The notes under the pieces: model-generated | The model's database searches: none | Seen by the model: the letters and a program-made list of their open reading frames with translations, nothing else | What the model was told of the DNA's origin: nothing | Origin: Oribacterium asaccharolyticum ACB7 | GTDB lineage: Bacteria; Bacillota; Clostridia; Lachnospirales; Lachnospiraceae | Assembly: GCF_000238075.1 (NCBI RefSeq) | Contig: NZ_JH414506.1 | Span: 82,804-146,803 of the forward strand | Direction: 5' to 3' | DNA: 64,000 bases | Shown: positions 1 to 8,972 of the stretch, in pieces | Numbering within the stretch: position 1 is the stretch's first letter | Layout: every line of letters begins with the position of its first letter | Made by a program: the position numbers and the translations under genes

Positions 1-943
1 CCTTGATTCTTTTTTCCAGATAATATCCTGCCGCAATAAAGCCGCCTGCAACGGGAATAATCTGTAAAATCGGCATACCCGGAATCAAAACCAAAACCAT
101 CATCGCCATACCGGTAATCAGCATCGCTCTCGGCTGCGCCGTGAACTGTTTGGAAACGTCTTCATTTAAAGAGCCTTCCGATACCGCTCTGGTAACAATC
201 ATACCGGTTGACACGGAGATTAGCAGTGACGGAATCTGTCCTACCAGACCGTCTCCCACGGTAGCAATGGAATAAGTGGAAAGTACGGTAGCAACCGGCT
301 GACCCGATTGAATGATACCGATGATACTTCCTCCGACCAGATTGATGGCCGTCGTAATCAGAGACATGACACCGTCTCCTTTTACAATCTTTGTCGCACC
401 GTCCATGGAACCGTAAAAATCGGATTCTCTCTGAATCTTCTGTCTTCTTTCTCTGGCCTGCTTTTCCGTAATCATACCGGAAGAAAGATCCGCATCAATC
501 GCCATCTGCTTACCGGGCATTGCATCCAACTTAAAGCGGGCAGCCACTTCCGATACACGCTCCGCACCCTTTGTGATAACGATAAACTGCATGAGCACGA
601 TGATTAAGTAAATAATCAAGCCGACAACCACATTTCCCTGTACCACGAAATCACCGAAGGCCTTGATAATGGCCCCCGAAGATCCGCCACGGGTCAAAAT
701 ATTTCTCGTTGTGGAAACGTTAATTCCCAATCGGAACAGGGTCGTAATCAATAGGAGGGACGGGAAGATGGATAACTCAAGCGGTTCTCTGATCGTCATG
801 GTGATGACCAGAATCATCATGGAAATTGCCATGTTAACCACAATAGCCACATCGACAAGTGCCGGTGGCATTGGAATCATCAATAGCAATATGATCACCA
901 GTACGAAAAGTACTACTGAATTTTGCAAAAGTCGTTTAAGCAT
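1..943 (-). CDS. flhA: Flagellar export gate protein FlhA (N-terminal part, cut by window edge)
   Basis: FlhA is the large inner-membrane subunit of the flagellar type III export apparatus. About 314 codons are visible. They begin MLKRLLQNS, run through several hydrophobic membrane segments, and include the family's cytoplasmic-loop signature: a GKQMAIDADL stretch, then a charged ARERR segment and an FYGSMDGA segment. The ATG at 943 overlaps the last 8 nt of flhB, which implies translational coupling. The soluble C-terminal domain that docks export chaperones lies outside the window. The identification is secure; only the 3' end is unseen. Confidence 0.96.
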   Translation of the reverse strand, partial: MLKRLLQNSVVLFVLVIILLLMIPMPPALVDVAIVVNMAISMMILVITMTIREPLELSIFPSLLLITTLFRLGINVSTTRNILTRGGSSGAIIKAFGDFVVQGNVVVGLIIYLIIVLMQFIVITKGAERVSEVAARFKLDAMPGKQMAIDADLSSGMITEKQARERRQKIQRESDFYGSMDGATKIVKGDGVMSLITTAINLVGGSIIGIIQSGQPVATVLSTYSIATVGDGLVGQIPSLLISVSTGMIVTRAVSEGSLNEDVSKQFTAQPRAMLITGMAMMVLVLIPGMPILQIIPVAGGFIAAGYYLEKRIK

Positions 944-2021
944 TTCTATTATCTTCCTTTGCTCTATCTAAGATATCTTGTCTATTTTCCTTCCGGTAAA
1001 TGTAAACCAGAATTTCCGCTACCGCCCCGTAAAAATCACCGGGGATTTCCTGTCCCACCTTACACAGGGGATACATGGCTCTGGCAAGCGGTCTGTTTTC
1101 CACAGCCGTAATCTGATGTTCCTCTCCGACCTCAATGATTTTCAGAGCAAGCTCATCCTGTCCTTTCGCCAGGACAACCGGAGCCTGATTCTTATCCGGA
1201 TCATACTTAATGGCAATCGCCAAATGTTCCGGGTTTCGGATAATCACATCCGCATCGGGTACGGATTGCATCATACGCTGGTTCGCCTTGGAACGCATCA
1301 ACTGACGAATTCTTCCTTTAATCTCCGGGTTTCCTTCATTCTGTTTGTATTCATCCTTTACTTCCTGCTTCGTCATCTTTAAGTCTGACTCGTATTGCCA
1401 CTTCTGATACATAAAGTCAAAGATGGCAATAATCAGAAAGACACCGCATACCCGGGTAATCAGGTCAAACATCATACTCATCAGCGCAATACTGGAATTC
1501 CGGATGTCCATATGCAACATTTTGGCAATGGGAATAATATCCGCCTTCAGTATAGAATAAAGGAAATTTATCAAAAGTACAATTTTTATTATATTCTTAA
1601 TCAGGTCTACAAGGTTTCTTTTGGAAAAAACCTTTGTAAAGCCTCTTGCAGGGCTCAGCTTGGAAAACTTCGGTACAACCAGCTTGAAACTGATGTTGAA
1701 CCTGGTCTGCACAAGGCTTGAAATCGTTCCCAGGAACATCGTAATGAGCAAAAGCGGCAGCGCAGACTTGACCAAAAGCCACAAAAAGCGATAGTAAATC
1801 TGACTGGACACCGGTTCTCTTTCCTGAATCAATTCCAGTATGAAAGAGAGAAAATTACGTAAGTCCTTGTAAATGAAGGGAATCATAAAGCGTACCGCGT
1901 AGAATACCCCAAAAAGAACCACTACCGTAACAATATCCGCACTTTGAAAGACATTACCTTCTTTTCTCGCATCCTGCCGCTTTTTTTCGGAAGGCGCTTC
2001 GGTCTTATCGCCGTCAGCCAC
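936..2021 (-). CDS. flhB: Flagellar export switch protein FlhB
   Basis: FlhB is the membrane switch of the flagellar type III exporter and changes substrate class from rod/hook to filament proteins. It has 361 residues: the classical start with a KTE-x-PSEKKRQDARK-like segment, four hydrophobic segments (about 31-50, 84-105, 142-160, 188-205), then a cytoplasmic domain. The autocleavage site usually written NPTH is NPEH here (residues 263-266), so the catalytic N and P are kept. Translation starts at a GTG (2021) with an AGGAG-type ribosome binding site. A 127-nt gap separates it from fliR, unusually wide for this operon. A separate FlhB C-terminal-like protein is encoded at 53582-53917. Confidence 0.97.
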   Translation of the reverse strand: MADGDKTEAPSEKKRQDARKEGNVFQSADIVTVVVLFGVFYAVRFMIPFIYKDLRNFLSFILELIQEREPVSSQIYYRFLWLLVKSALPLLLITMFLGTISSLVQTRFNISFKLVVPKFSKLSPARGFTKVFSKRNLVDLIKNIIKIVLLINFLYSILKADIIPIAKMLHMDIRNSSIALMSMMFDLITRVCGVFLIIAIFDFMYQKWQYESDLKMTKQEVKDEYKQNEGNPEIKGRIRQLMRSKANQRMMQSVPDADVIIRNPEHLAIAIKYDPDKNQAPVVLAKGQDELALKIIEVGEEHQITAVENRPLARAMYPLCKVGQEIPGDFYGAVAEILVYIYRKENRQDILDRAKEDNRNA

Positions 2022-2148
2022 TATCTACCTCTCCTTCTGCTTTAACCCTTACCCCTAAGTGTACCTAAAACCGTGAAAAACTTCCACAGTTAAATGCATG
2101 ATTTTTAAGTATTTTTTAATTCCCAACCGTTTTCGACCTTCTCTAATC

Positions 2149-2901
2149 CTACAAAAGACGCATGACCTGTCCCAAATAATCAAAAGCACTGCGAATAATA
2201 TCGTTCATTTTGTCCGATATAGGAACGAGAAGGAAATACAGCATTAAAAAACCCAGGGAAATTTTTAACTGAAAGTTAACCTGAAAGATATTAATCTGCG
2301 GAATAACCCGCATCAGGATGCCCAGAGCCACCTCGGTCATAAGCTCAATTCCCATTATGGGAAAGGCCAGCTCCAAGCCCATTTTCATGGAAGCAACAAA
2401 GAGGTTCAGTATCAGCTTCGGCATGAGCAGGGTACGGATAGATACTTCTCCGAAGGGATTGGTATCTATGGTTTTGAATAAAATTTCCAAAAACCGAAGG
2501 TGACCGTCTACAGAGAGAAATATGAGCAACAAAAAAGTATAGAACAGACCCGTACTGACGGTAGCCTGACTGCTGCTCTGCGGGTCAAAGACCTGCGCCA
2601 TGCTTAAACCCAAGGAAAAATCGATAACGGAAGTGGCAAATCGCAGGGAGAGAAAAGTCAAATCCATAGCAAAGCCTAGACAAAATCCTACGAAAAGCTC
2701 CTTTAAAAGCAGAAAACCGTATTCAATAAAATTGCTCGGTACCACATTTAGCTTCCCCCCCGTATAGCTATAGCAAAAGAAGGATAGCGCCAAAATCAAT
2801 GCCGCTCTGGCTCTCGCAGGATAATTCACCCGACCGAAAATGGGATTAAATGCCACGGCTCCGCTCATGCGCATGACGATAAAAGAAAATAAGATAAACA
2901 T
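2149..2901 (-). CDS. fliR: Flagellar export gate protein FliR
   Basis: FliR is an integral membrane subunit of the FliPQR export gate. It is 250 residues and mostly hydrophobic, with the conserved early segment SGAVAFNPIFGR and a conserved LGLSMAQVFDPQ segment near 97-108. The ATG at 2901 follows the fliQ stop by one base, and a GGGAGGA ribosome binding site overlaps the fliQ end, so this slightly short N terminus is well supported. It sits between fliQ and flhB as in most Firmicutes. Confidence 0.96.
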   Translation of the reverse strand: MFILFSFIVMRMSGAVAFNPIFGRVNYPARARAALILALSFFCYSYTGGKLNVVPSNFIEYGFLLLKELFVGFCLGFAMDLTFLSLRFATSVIDFSLGLSMAQVFDPQSSSQATVSTGLFYTFLLLIFLSVDGHLRFLEILFKTIDTNPFGEVSIRTLLMPKLILNLFVASMKMGLELAFPIMGIELMTEVALGILMRVIPQINIFQVNFQLKISLGFLMLYFLLVPISDKMNDIIRSAFDYLGQVMRLL

Positions 2902-2902
2902 A

Positions 2903-3169
2903 TTATCCTCCCGCCACCAGTCCTAAAATCATCACAAAAAAGTCTTGCATGGTCTTCAAGAGGGTACTGCCCAAGACGGAAAGCAGAATGACTATCGCAA
3001 TCAGCTTCGGCACGAAGCTTAAGGTTTGCTCATTGATAGAGGTTGCCGCCTGAAAAATAGCCACCACAATACCCAAAATCATACTGATTAAAAGAAAAGG
3101 CAGGGCTATTCGAAGCGCCAACATAAAAGTTTGGTTCATAATATCCAGGATTTGGTTGCTATCCAGCAT
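2903..3169 (-). CDS. fliQ: Flagellar export gate protein FliQ
   Basis: FliQ is a small two-helix membrane subunit of the FliPQR gate. The 88-residue product starting MLDSNQILDIMNQ has the normal family length of about 89 and two hydrophobic helices with a conserved AATSINEQTLSFVPK connecting segment. The reading frame is open 16 codons further upstream, but the ATG at 3169 has an AAAGGAG ribosome binding site at good spacing and matches the family start, so the shorter form is preferred. Confidence 0.96.
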   Translation of the reverse strand: MLDSNQILDIMNQTFMLALRIALPFLLISMILGIVVAIFQAATSINEQTLSFVPKLIAIVILLSVLGSTLLKTMQDFFVMILGLVAGG

Positions 3170-3269
3170 TTTTGCTCCTTTCCTCCCGCTCTGCTCCTCT
3201 CCATCGTTTTCCTCCATGAAGAGCCTATCTCTTACTCTCTGCTTGCTCTGTCTTACTTCACTTCGGACT

Positions 3270-3926
3270 TTAACGAAAACTGTTCACCATACTTGCAAAA
3301 AGCAGATTCCAACCGTCCACCGTGATAAACAAGAGCAACTTAAACGGCATAGACACCATAGCCGGAGGAAGCATAACCATTCCCATAGCCATCAAGGTGG
3401 TGGAAACCACGACGTCAATTAATAAAAACGGCAGATAAATCAAAAATCCCGCAGTAAAGCCTCTTTTCAGTTCGGAAGTCATAAAAGCGGGCACTACCAC
3501 TGTTAGGGGGTAGTCCTTGGGATCATTTTTCAGCTCGGTCTTACTCATTCCCACGAAGCGATCCAGGGTCTTTTTCTCCGTATTGCGGAGCATGAATTCC
3601 TTCATATCGTCTCCCATGCGTTCCAGAGCCTGTTCCTGCGTAATCGTACCTTTTTTATAAGGCTCATAAGCCTCCTGATTAATCTTATTAATCGTAGGAG
3701 ACATGATATACAGCGTCAGAAAAAAGGCGATGCCCGCCAAAACCATATTCGGCGGAGTCTGCTGCACCCCCATCGCATTTCTCGTAAAAGAAAGGATAAT
3801 GATGATTCTTGTGAAAGAAGTCATCATAATGACAATAGACGGGAGCAATGCCACCAAGGTCAAGAGATAAATCAATTCCAGTGTTGGCACAGACCCGCCG
3901 TTTAATCCAGTTAATAATTCATTCAT
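3270..3926 (-). CDS. fliP: Flagellar export gate protein FliP
   Basis: FliP forms the core of the export channel with FliQ and FliR. It is 218 residues, with the conserved LLPSIVIMMTSFTRIIIILS block near residues 28-47, a QQTPPN loop, and the C-terminal PPAMVSMPFKLLLF block. Like several Firmicutes FliPs it lacks a cleavable signal peptide. The ATG at 3926 overlaps the fliO stop and is preceded by AAAGGAG. A 100-nt gap follows before fliQ, with no recognisable gene in it. Confidence 0.97.
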   Translation of the reverse strand: MNELLTGLNGGSVPTLELIYLLTLVALLPSIVIMMTSFTRIIIILSFTRNAMGVQQTPPNMVLAGIAFFLTLYIMSPTINKINQEAYEPYKKGTITQEQALERMGDDMKEFMLRNTEKKTLDRFVGMSKTELKNDPKDYPLTVVVPAFMTSELKRGFTAGFLIYLPFLLIDVVVSTTLMAMGMVMLPPAMVSMPFKLLLFITVDGWNLLFASMVNSFR

Positions 3927-4353
3927 CCGGACTCCTTTCCGAAATACGCGATCCTTCGCCTTCTACTCTATCTGCATTTTCCGTATTCAAGCTTTGAAAA
4001 ATGCCGGAAAAATCTCCCTCTTTTTTCCCACCGATCGACCGAATAAAGTCCTGAATCGACCTTCCCTTCATAACCGATTCTACCTCTTCATACTCTTCCT
4101 TAAGCTCAGTAATCAGATTGATTCCCTCAGGTCCTGAACCCAGAAGTAGACAGCGGTTTTCCTTCTCCAATTGAAGAATAAACAGCTGTCTGTCTTGTGC
4201 AATCTGTATGAGATCGACCACCTTCATATAGCGGCCCTTTTGAAAATGTTTGCCGTACTTTCCGATGATTCGATTTAAGGTCCAGGCTCCTAAGATAAAA
4301 AGACAAAGAAGGAGAAATCCGGATACCAGGGAAATGCTATCCTCCGCAAACAT
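3919..4353 (-). CDS. fliO: Flagellar biosynthesis protein FliO
   Basis: FliO is a small membrane protein that assists FliP complex assembly. The 144-residue product has one N-terminal membrane segment (about 8-27) and a short cytoplasmic beta-rich domain with the typical run MKVVDLIQIAQDRQLFILQL. The C-terminal tail is acidic and poorly conserved. Its start overlaps the fliY stop and its stop overlaps the fliP start, consistent with coupled translation. The call rests on the fold pattern plus position between fliY and fliP. Confidence 0.9.
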   Translation of the reverse strand: MFAEDSISLVSGFLLLCLFILGAWTLNRIIGKYGKHFQKGRYMKVVDLIQIAQDRQLFILQLEKENRCLLLGSGPEGINLITELKEEYEEVESVMKGRSIQDFIRSIGGKKEGDFSGIFQSLNTENADRVEGEGSRISERSPDE

Positions 4354-5768
4354 TATAGGCTCTCCTCATTAATGTCTTTCTTTAAAATTTCCGTAATACG
4401 AATACCGAAGTTATCTTCTACAACTACGATATCTCCCTTTGCAATACACTCTCCGTTTACATAAAGATCCGCCTGTTCTCCGGCCATCTTATCCAAAACC
4501 ACCAGAGAGCCCTGTGTAAACTCGAGGATATCCTTTACCAGCTTTCTGGTTCTTCCGATTTCTACCGAAATCTCCAAAGGAACCTTCATCAGGAGTTCTC
4601 GATTGCTGGCATTTTCTTCTTTTCCTTCCGCATCATCCAAAAATTCTTTGGAGTTTAACGGTTTTATGATGCTGGGTTCTGCAGGAGCCGCCTTACTGCT
4701 CTTTCCGCTCTGCATCTCTCGCATGAGCTCCATCATCTGGGTCTGAGACTGTTGCATCTGTGTAATCAGCTGCATCGTCATGGGATCCATCATCCCGCCC
4801 ATAACCATTCCCTGGGGGATAGCCTGCGGAGCGGGCGCCGCCTGAGGAATCGGCTGTGCCGGAGCTGCTTCCGGCATCGGTTGAACCGGTGTTGCCTGTG
4901 CTTCTTGCTTCGGAGGCTGATTCTCTGCCGGTGCCGCATTGTTCGAGGATGCCGGCTGTACAGCCTCAGCGCTACCCTCTTCCGCCTGTGCCTGCAACAG
5001 ACTTGCCAGAAGAGCATCTGCCTGTGCCTGGTCAATCGGGCCGGACTTCGCGGCCTGCGGTACTTCCACCGGGGATTCTGCCGGAGCTGCCTCCTGCACT
5101 TCCGCCTGCGGGGCTTCTACCGGAGCTGCCGGCTCTTCGGAAGGAATGTACTCATCATCGTCATCTTCTATGCCGAACTGTGCCTTAAACGGCTCCAAAA
5201 GACGCTTCACAAGGTCTACAGACATGATATTGATAAATTCGCTACTCAGCTTTCCTTCTATCTCTAAGGTAAAACGAATAACGACGCTGTCTTCCGATCC
5301 GTCGAAATACTTATCTTTAAACGCATTTCCGTCGTCAATCTCATAGGAAATCGGGGTGGAAATATCCACGGTTGTGCCTAAAAATTCGGATAATGCCGTG
5401 GCGGAAGCCCCCATCATCTGGTTCATGGCTTCCCGAATCGCACTGGCATTGATTTCATCCATCACGAATTCTTCTTCCGGAATCTCTGCTCCCATCATCA
5501 TCGAGACGATGACACGCACATCATTTCGGGAGAAAAGCATAACGCTCTTTCCGCTGAGCCCTTTTACATACGAAATTTCAACTCCAACTGCAGGTTCTAA
5601 ATCCTGGAAATCAAAATCATCCTTTGTCAGCACCTGTACAATCGGAGTGGTAATGTTCACCTTCGTGCCAAGAAGTGTGGATACTGCTGTTGCCGATGAA
5701 CCCAGGCTGATATTCATAATCTCGCCTATGGCATCGAATTCCATTTCATTGAAGCTCGTGGCACTCAT
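4353..5768 (-). CDS. fliY: Flagellar switch protein FliY (CheC-like phosphatase plus FliN domain)
   Basis: FliY forms part of the rotor C-ring in Gram-positive bacteria and dephosphorylates CheY-P. The 471-residue protein has a CheC-like region (about 1-210) with both D/S-x3-E-x2-N phosphatase motifs intact: D12/E16/N19 and S109/E113/N116, the first followed by P42. Next is a long Ala/Pro/Gln/Glu-rich linker with Met-Gln-rich segments (about 215-375), and then a FliN/SpoA domain (about 385-471) with VEIGRTRKLVKDIL. The linker is longer than in Bacillus FliY. The gene lies between flgC and fliO. Confidence 0.95.
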   Translation of the reverse strand: MSATSFNEMEFDAIGEIMNISLGSSATAVSTLLGTKVNITTPIVQVLTKDDFDFQDLEPAVGVEISYVKGLSGKSVMLFSRNDVRVIVSMMMGAEIPEEEFVMDEINASAIREAMNQMMGASATALSEFLGTTVDISTPISYEIDDGNAFKDKYFDGSEDSVVIRFTLEIEGKLSSEFINIMSVDLVKRLLEPFKAQFGIEDDDDEYIPSEEPAAPVEAPQAEVQEAAPAESPVEVPQAAKSGPIDQAQADALLASLLQAQAEEGSAEAVQPASSNNAAPAENQPPKQEAQATPVQPMPEAAPAQPIPQAAPAPQAIPQGMVMGGMMDPMTMQLITQMQQSQTQMMELMREMQSGKSSKAAPAEPSIIKPLNSKEFLDDAEGKEENASNRELLMKVPLEISVEIGRTRKLVKDILEFTQGSLVVLDKMAGEQADLYVNGECIAKGDIVVVEDNFGIRITEILKKDINEESL

Positions 5769-5819
5769 CTATCATACTCCTTTATTTTCCCTAAAAATCC
5801 AATCATCCTCTTATCTTAT

Positions 5820-6269
5820 TTATTTTCCAATGTCCAAAGCTCTCTGTGCCATGGTCTTCATCGCATTCAGGGCTGTGACATTTGCCTCATAAGAACGTGT
5901 AGCGGACATGGAGTCTATGGTTTCCTTCAAGACATCCACATTCGGATAATTTACATAACCGTCAGCGTCGGCATCCGGGTGGTTCGGGTTATAGACTCTC
6001 TTCATTTCCCGATCGTCCGTAATAACTCCCTGCACTCTTACTCCTGCATGCTGACCCCGGAAGCCTTTGCCATTCGCTGCATTCCGAAGCGCATGCTGAA
6101 AAGAGCGGTCTCCATAACTTTCCAAAACCACATCTTTCCTTTTGTAGGCACCACCGGACTCCGTTCTGGTAGTATCTACATTTGCGATATTCTCTGCGGC
6201 AATGTCCATTCTAACCCTCTGAGCACTAAGGCCCGAAGCGCTTATATCGAATGAATTTAAAAATGACAT
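5820..6269 (-). CDS. flgC: Flagellar proximal rod protein FlgC
   Basis: FlgC is one of the proximal rod proteins exported through the flagellum. It has 149 residues: the N-terminal rod/hook motif SGLSAQRVRMDIAAENIANV, the FlgC-specific segment VYNPNHPDADADGYVNYPNV, and the C-terminal coiled motif ending in RALDIGK. Length is normal. It is out of place: flgC normally follows flgB and precedes fliE at the head of the operon, but here it lies 17 nt after cheY and before fliY. No flgB is next to it or elsewhere in the window. Confidence 0.95.
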   Translation of the reverse strand: MSFLNSFDISASGLSAQRVRMDIAAENIANVDTTRTESGGAYKRKDVVLESYGDRSFQHALRNAANGKGFRGQHAGVRVQGVITDDREMKRVYNPNHPDADADGYVNYPNVDVLKETIDSMSATRSYEANVTALNAMKTMAQRALDIGK

Positions 6270-6286
6270 ACTCTTCCTCTACTCTC

Positions 6287-6655
6287 TTAAACTCCTAAAA
6301 TTGTTTTTACCGTGGAAGTGATACGCTCTGCATTAAAGGGCTTCACAACAAAGTCCTTGGCACCGGATTTAATCGCATCCACAACCATGCTCTCCTGTCC
6401 CATTGCAGTACACATAATCACCTTTGCATCCGGATGTGCTTCTCTGATCTTCTTCAAAGCCTGCAAACCGTCCATATTCGGCATCGTGATGTCCATGATG
6501 ACCAGATCCGGATTCTCTTCATCAAATTTCTTTACCGCTTCCATGCCATCCTGTGCTTCCACGAAGGTGCTATCAGCAAATCCGCCCTTTGTCAGGGAAT
6601 TCTTAATCATCATTCGCATGAACGCTGCATCGTCTACTAACAAAATCTTTGCCAT
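6287..6655 (-). CDS. cheY: Chemotaxis response regulator CheY
   Basis: A single-domain receiver of 122 residues that signals to the flagellar switch. The acid pocket D8/D9, phospho-acceptor D55, switch T83 and K105 are all present, and there is no output domain. Its place directly after fliM and next to fliY is the usual Firmicutes arrangement. Phospho-CheY would bind the FliM N terminus and be dephosphorylated by FliY. Confidence 0.96.
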   Translation of the reverse strand: MAKILLVDDAAFMRMMIKNSLTKGGFADSTFVEAQDGMEAVKKFDEENPDLVIMDITMPNMDGLQALKKIREAHPDAKVIMCTAMGQESMVVDAIKSGAKDFVVKPFNAERITSTVKTILGV

Positions 6656-6729
6656 CTTCGTTTCTCCTATCCTTATCTTTGCTTTCTATATCTGTAGGCG
6701 ATTTCGCCTAAAGAATCATTTTTGCATCC

Positions 6730-7916
6730 CTATTCATCCAGGGAAGGATCCGTATCCAAAAGTTCCTGAAGGTCTTCCGCGTCAATGCCGGGATTGCTGA
6801 TAAATTCTTCATCCTCCTCCGACTCATCCGGACTTTGAGTAAAACCCTCTGTATCATCTTTCGGCAGTTCTTCTTTTTGCATAATACGTTCTTCTATTCG
6901 AACGGCTATGTTTTTCTTAAATACACCCATTTTTCCGGTAAACCACGGCTGTCTTCCCACATAGAGCTTTACCGAAGAATCTTTCTCCTTGTTCAGGTCG
7001 ATTACATCTCCCACCTTCAGGTGATACAAATCCTCTATGTCCAGCTTAACAATGCCCAGCTGCCCCGTTAAGGAAAATTCGGAAGTGCGCAGATGTTCCA
7101 TAATCACATCCTGGTTGTTTTCATAGGCAAATCCTCTTGCCAGATGCTTCCGATTGTCAATAATCTTAAACATATGTTCCAGCAAGGTTCCCGGAAGACA
7201 TATTCTGATTCTTTCCATAGCCAAACCGGAAATGTCCACATTCAGAACCACAATCATTACCGTCTCGTCCAGACCGACTTCCTGTACCATGGAGGGGTTG
7301 GTCTCCACTTTCGAAATCTTGAACTCCGCATTGATGTAGTTGCTGAAGCCGTCTCCCAAAGCATGGACAATGTATTCCATGATTCGTCTGTAGAGTGCCA
7401 TCTCCACATCGGTGTAACGATAGTCTCCGTCCGTCTTCATAACGGAGTCCGTGCCGCCGAGCATATGGCTTACCAAAGTTAATGTAAGCCCCGGAGAGAT
7501 ATAACTCATAAGGGGTACGTTGCTGGTTCCCTTACCGTCTACATGCGTCTCCACAATGGTCATACAATCATTTTCATGGAACGCATTGACATATTCGTAG
7601 TATCTTGTTTCCCTTAACTCTAAAACCGTAATATCCGTCATAGTTCGGAAAATACCGTTTACTTGAGATGTCAAAATACGAGCATAGTTATCAAAGATGC
7701 TCTTTAACAAACGAATCTTCTCTTTGGTAAACTTTCTCGGACTGTAGAAATCGTACTTACTGAAATTGTCTTCCTTAGCAGGAGCTTCCTCCTTCTTCGG
7801 ACTTTCCTGGACCGAAACCTCTACAGCCTTCGGTTCCTCTTTCTCCTCTTTGGGGGACCGTCCTGCATGGATTTCAGAAGTGCATCGATTTGGCTTTGGG
7901 ATAGTACATCTGCCAT
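6730..7916 (-). CDS. fliM: Flagellar motor switch protein FliM, interrupted by an apparent -1 frameshift
   Basis: FliM is the C-ring protein that receives CheY-P. The body (frame open through 6730-7710 and upstream) covers the middle CheC-like domain and the C-terminal SpoA domain. The proper start is the ATG at 7916, encoding MADVLSQSQIDALLKSMQDG, which contains the classical CheY-P-binding LSQ-x-IDALL motif. That frame hits TAG at 7821 after 31 codons. The body frame is reached only by a -1 shift around 7848-7854 (C CCA AAG after five C's), after which it reads an acidic linker into the FliM domain. Options are a base missed in the C run, a true mutation, or programmed -1 frameshifting. No good start in the body frame precedes the conserved domain except a TTG at 7710. 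Confidence 0.9.
7848..7854 (-). other. Candidate slippery heptamer C CCA AAG in fliM
   Basis: On the minus strand the zero frame reads GGT CCC CCA AAG. The seven bases C CCA AAG fit the X XXY YYZ pattern of -1 frameshift sites, and a -1 slip here moves the ribosome exactly into the fliM body frame. A purine-rich AGGAG stretch follows. No clear stimulating stem-loop was recognised. A one-base deletion in the adjoining C5 tract is the simplest alternative. Confidence 0.4.
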
Positions 7917-7997
7917 CTATAAACCTCTTCCTGAACTCTTGTGAAAAAGCTTTCCCTTTCCCACATAACTCCTTTCGTATGCTTCGGACTTCTATCC

Positions 7998-8972
7998 TTA
8001 CTCCGAAGCTGACGTAGCGCCTGCGTCAACTGTTTCTGCCTGTGGCTGTTCAGCAGGAACTGCCTGTGGCTGTTCTGCAGGTACTGCTTCCGCATTCCCT
8101 TCTCCTGCCACCTCCTGCGGTGCTTGTCCGTTTTCTTCCGCTTGAATATTTTCCGGAACCCCGTCGGTCACGATTGTCTTATCGCTGTTCTTTCCGCTGT
8201 AGTATTCCTGGAAATATTCATCCAAACCTCGAATCTGCGCGCCCTGATCAATGAGAAGAATCTCCACACGCCTATTCTTGGCTCTGCCTTCGGATGTATC
8301 ATTTTCGGCAATGGGATGAAACTGCCCATAACCTATGCTAACCAGCTTATCCGGAGAAATAATTCCCCGTCCCTGTATAAACAGGCAAACCTCCGCAGCA
8401 CGCATCACGGAAAGCATTCTGTCATTTCTCGGATTATTGGCTCTGTTCGGATCTCCCTGAGCGGTATGCCCCATGATGTTGACCTGAGAAATCTCATTCG
8501 CCTGATCAGCCAGCGCATTGCAAAATACCGTTAAAGTCTCTTGTCCCTGCGGTGTAATGACGGAACTGTCTCCATTAAAGAAGGCCTTATCCTTAAACAC
8601 AACAAAAGTATAATCCTCTCCTCGGGAAACTTCCACCCCGGAAATTCCTGCATCATTCAAAGCCTTCGCAATCTGCAGGTAGAGTTCCTGCGGATCGTTC
8701 AGATTGACCTCGTTTGGGGGAATCGAACCGTCTCCCACGGAACCTTTTCCATCCTCATTCGTTACCTGTCCGTTCAGGACTATCTGTTCTGCCGATTCTT
8801 CGCCCGGCCTTCCGTTCGGAAAGATAGAGCGAACAAAGACATCCCATTTTGCCTGATCCAGGCTGGACATGGAATAGAGAAGCACGAAGAACGTCAGTAA
8901 GAGCGTTACCAAGTCTCCGTAGGTGTCCATCCAGGATCCGCCTTCGTCACCGCCTCCGCCTCTTTTCTTCAT
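7998..8972 (-). CDS. motB: Flagellar stator protein MotB
   Basis: MotB anchors the proton-driven stator to peptidoglycan. The 324-residue protein has a short charged N terminus, one membrane helix with the essential proton-binding aspartate (D20 in DTYGDLVTLLLTFF), a plug/linker, and an OmpA-like domain (about 140-265) with GHTAQGD and GRAKNRRVEI. The C-terminal tail is low-complexity, rich in AVPAEQPQA repeats. The last base of motA is the first of motB. fliL, usually between motB and fliM in this operon type, is absent; fliM starts about 80 nt after. Confidence 0.95.
   Translation of the reverse strand: MKKRGGGGDEGGSWMDTYGDLVTLLLTFFVLLYSMSSLDQAKWDVFVRSIFPNGRPGEESAEQIVLNGQVTNEDGKGSVGDGSIPPNEVNLNDPQELYLQIAKALNDAGISGVEVSRGEDYTFVVFKDKAFFNGDSSVITPQGQETLTVFCNALADQANEISQVNIMGHTAQGDPNRANNPRNDRMLSVMRAAEVCLFIQGRGIISPDKLVSIGYGQFHPIAENDTSEGRAKNRRVEILLIDQGAQIRGLDEYFQEYYSGKNSDKTIVTDGVPENIQAEENGQAPQEVAGEGNAEAVPAEQPQAVPAEQPQAETVDAGATSASE

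Noticed and set aside
4752..5346. Several plus-strand open frames of 110-171 codons
   Set aside because: They lie opposite the low-complexity Ala/Pro/Gln linker of FliY, have unnatural composition (Arg/Cys/Ser-rich), and no ribosome binding sites. The FliY frame explains the sequence.
7874..8095. Minus-strand frame of 73 codons at the motB/fliM junction
   Set aside because: It overlaps the motB 3' end and the real fliM start in another frame, and encodes no recognisable pattern. It arises from the frame shift of the repetitive motB tail.
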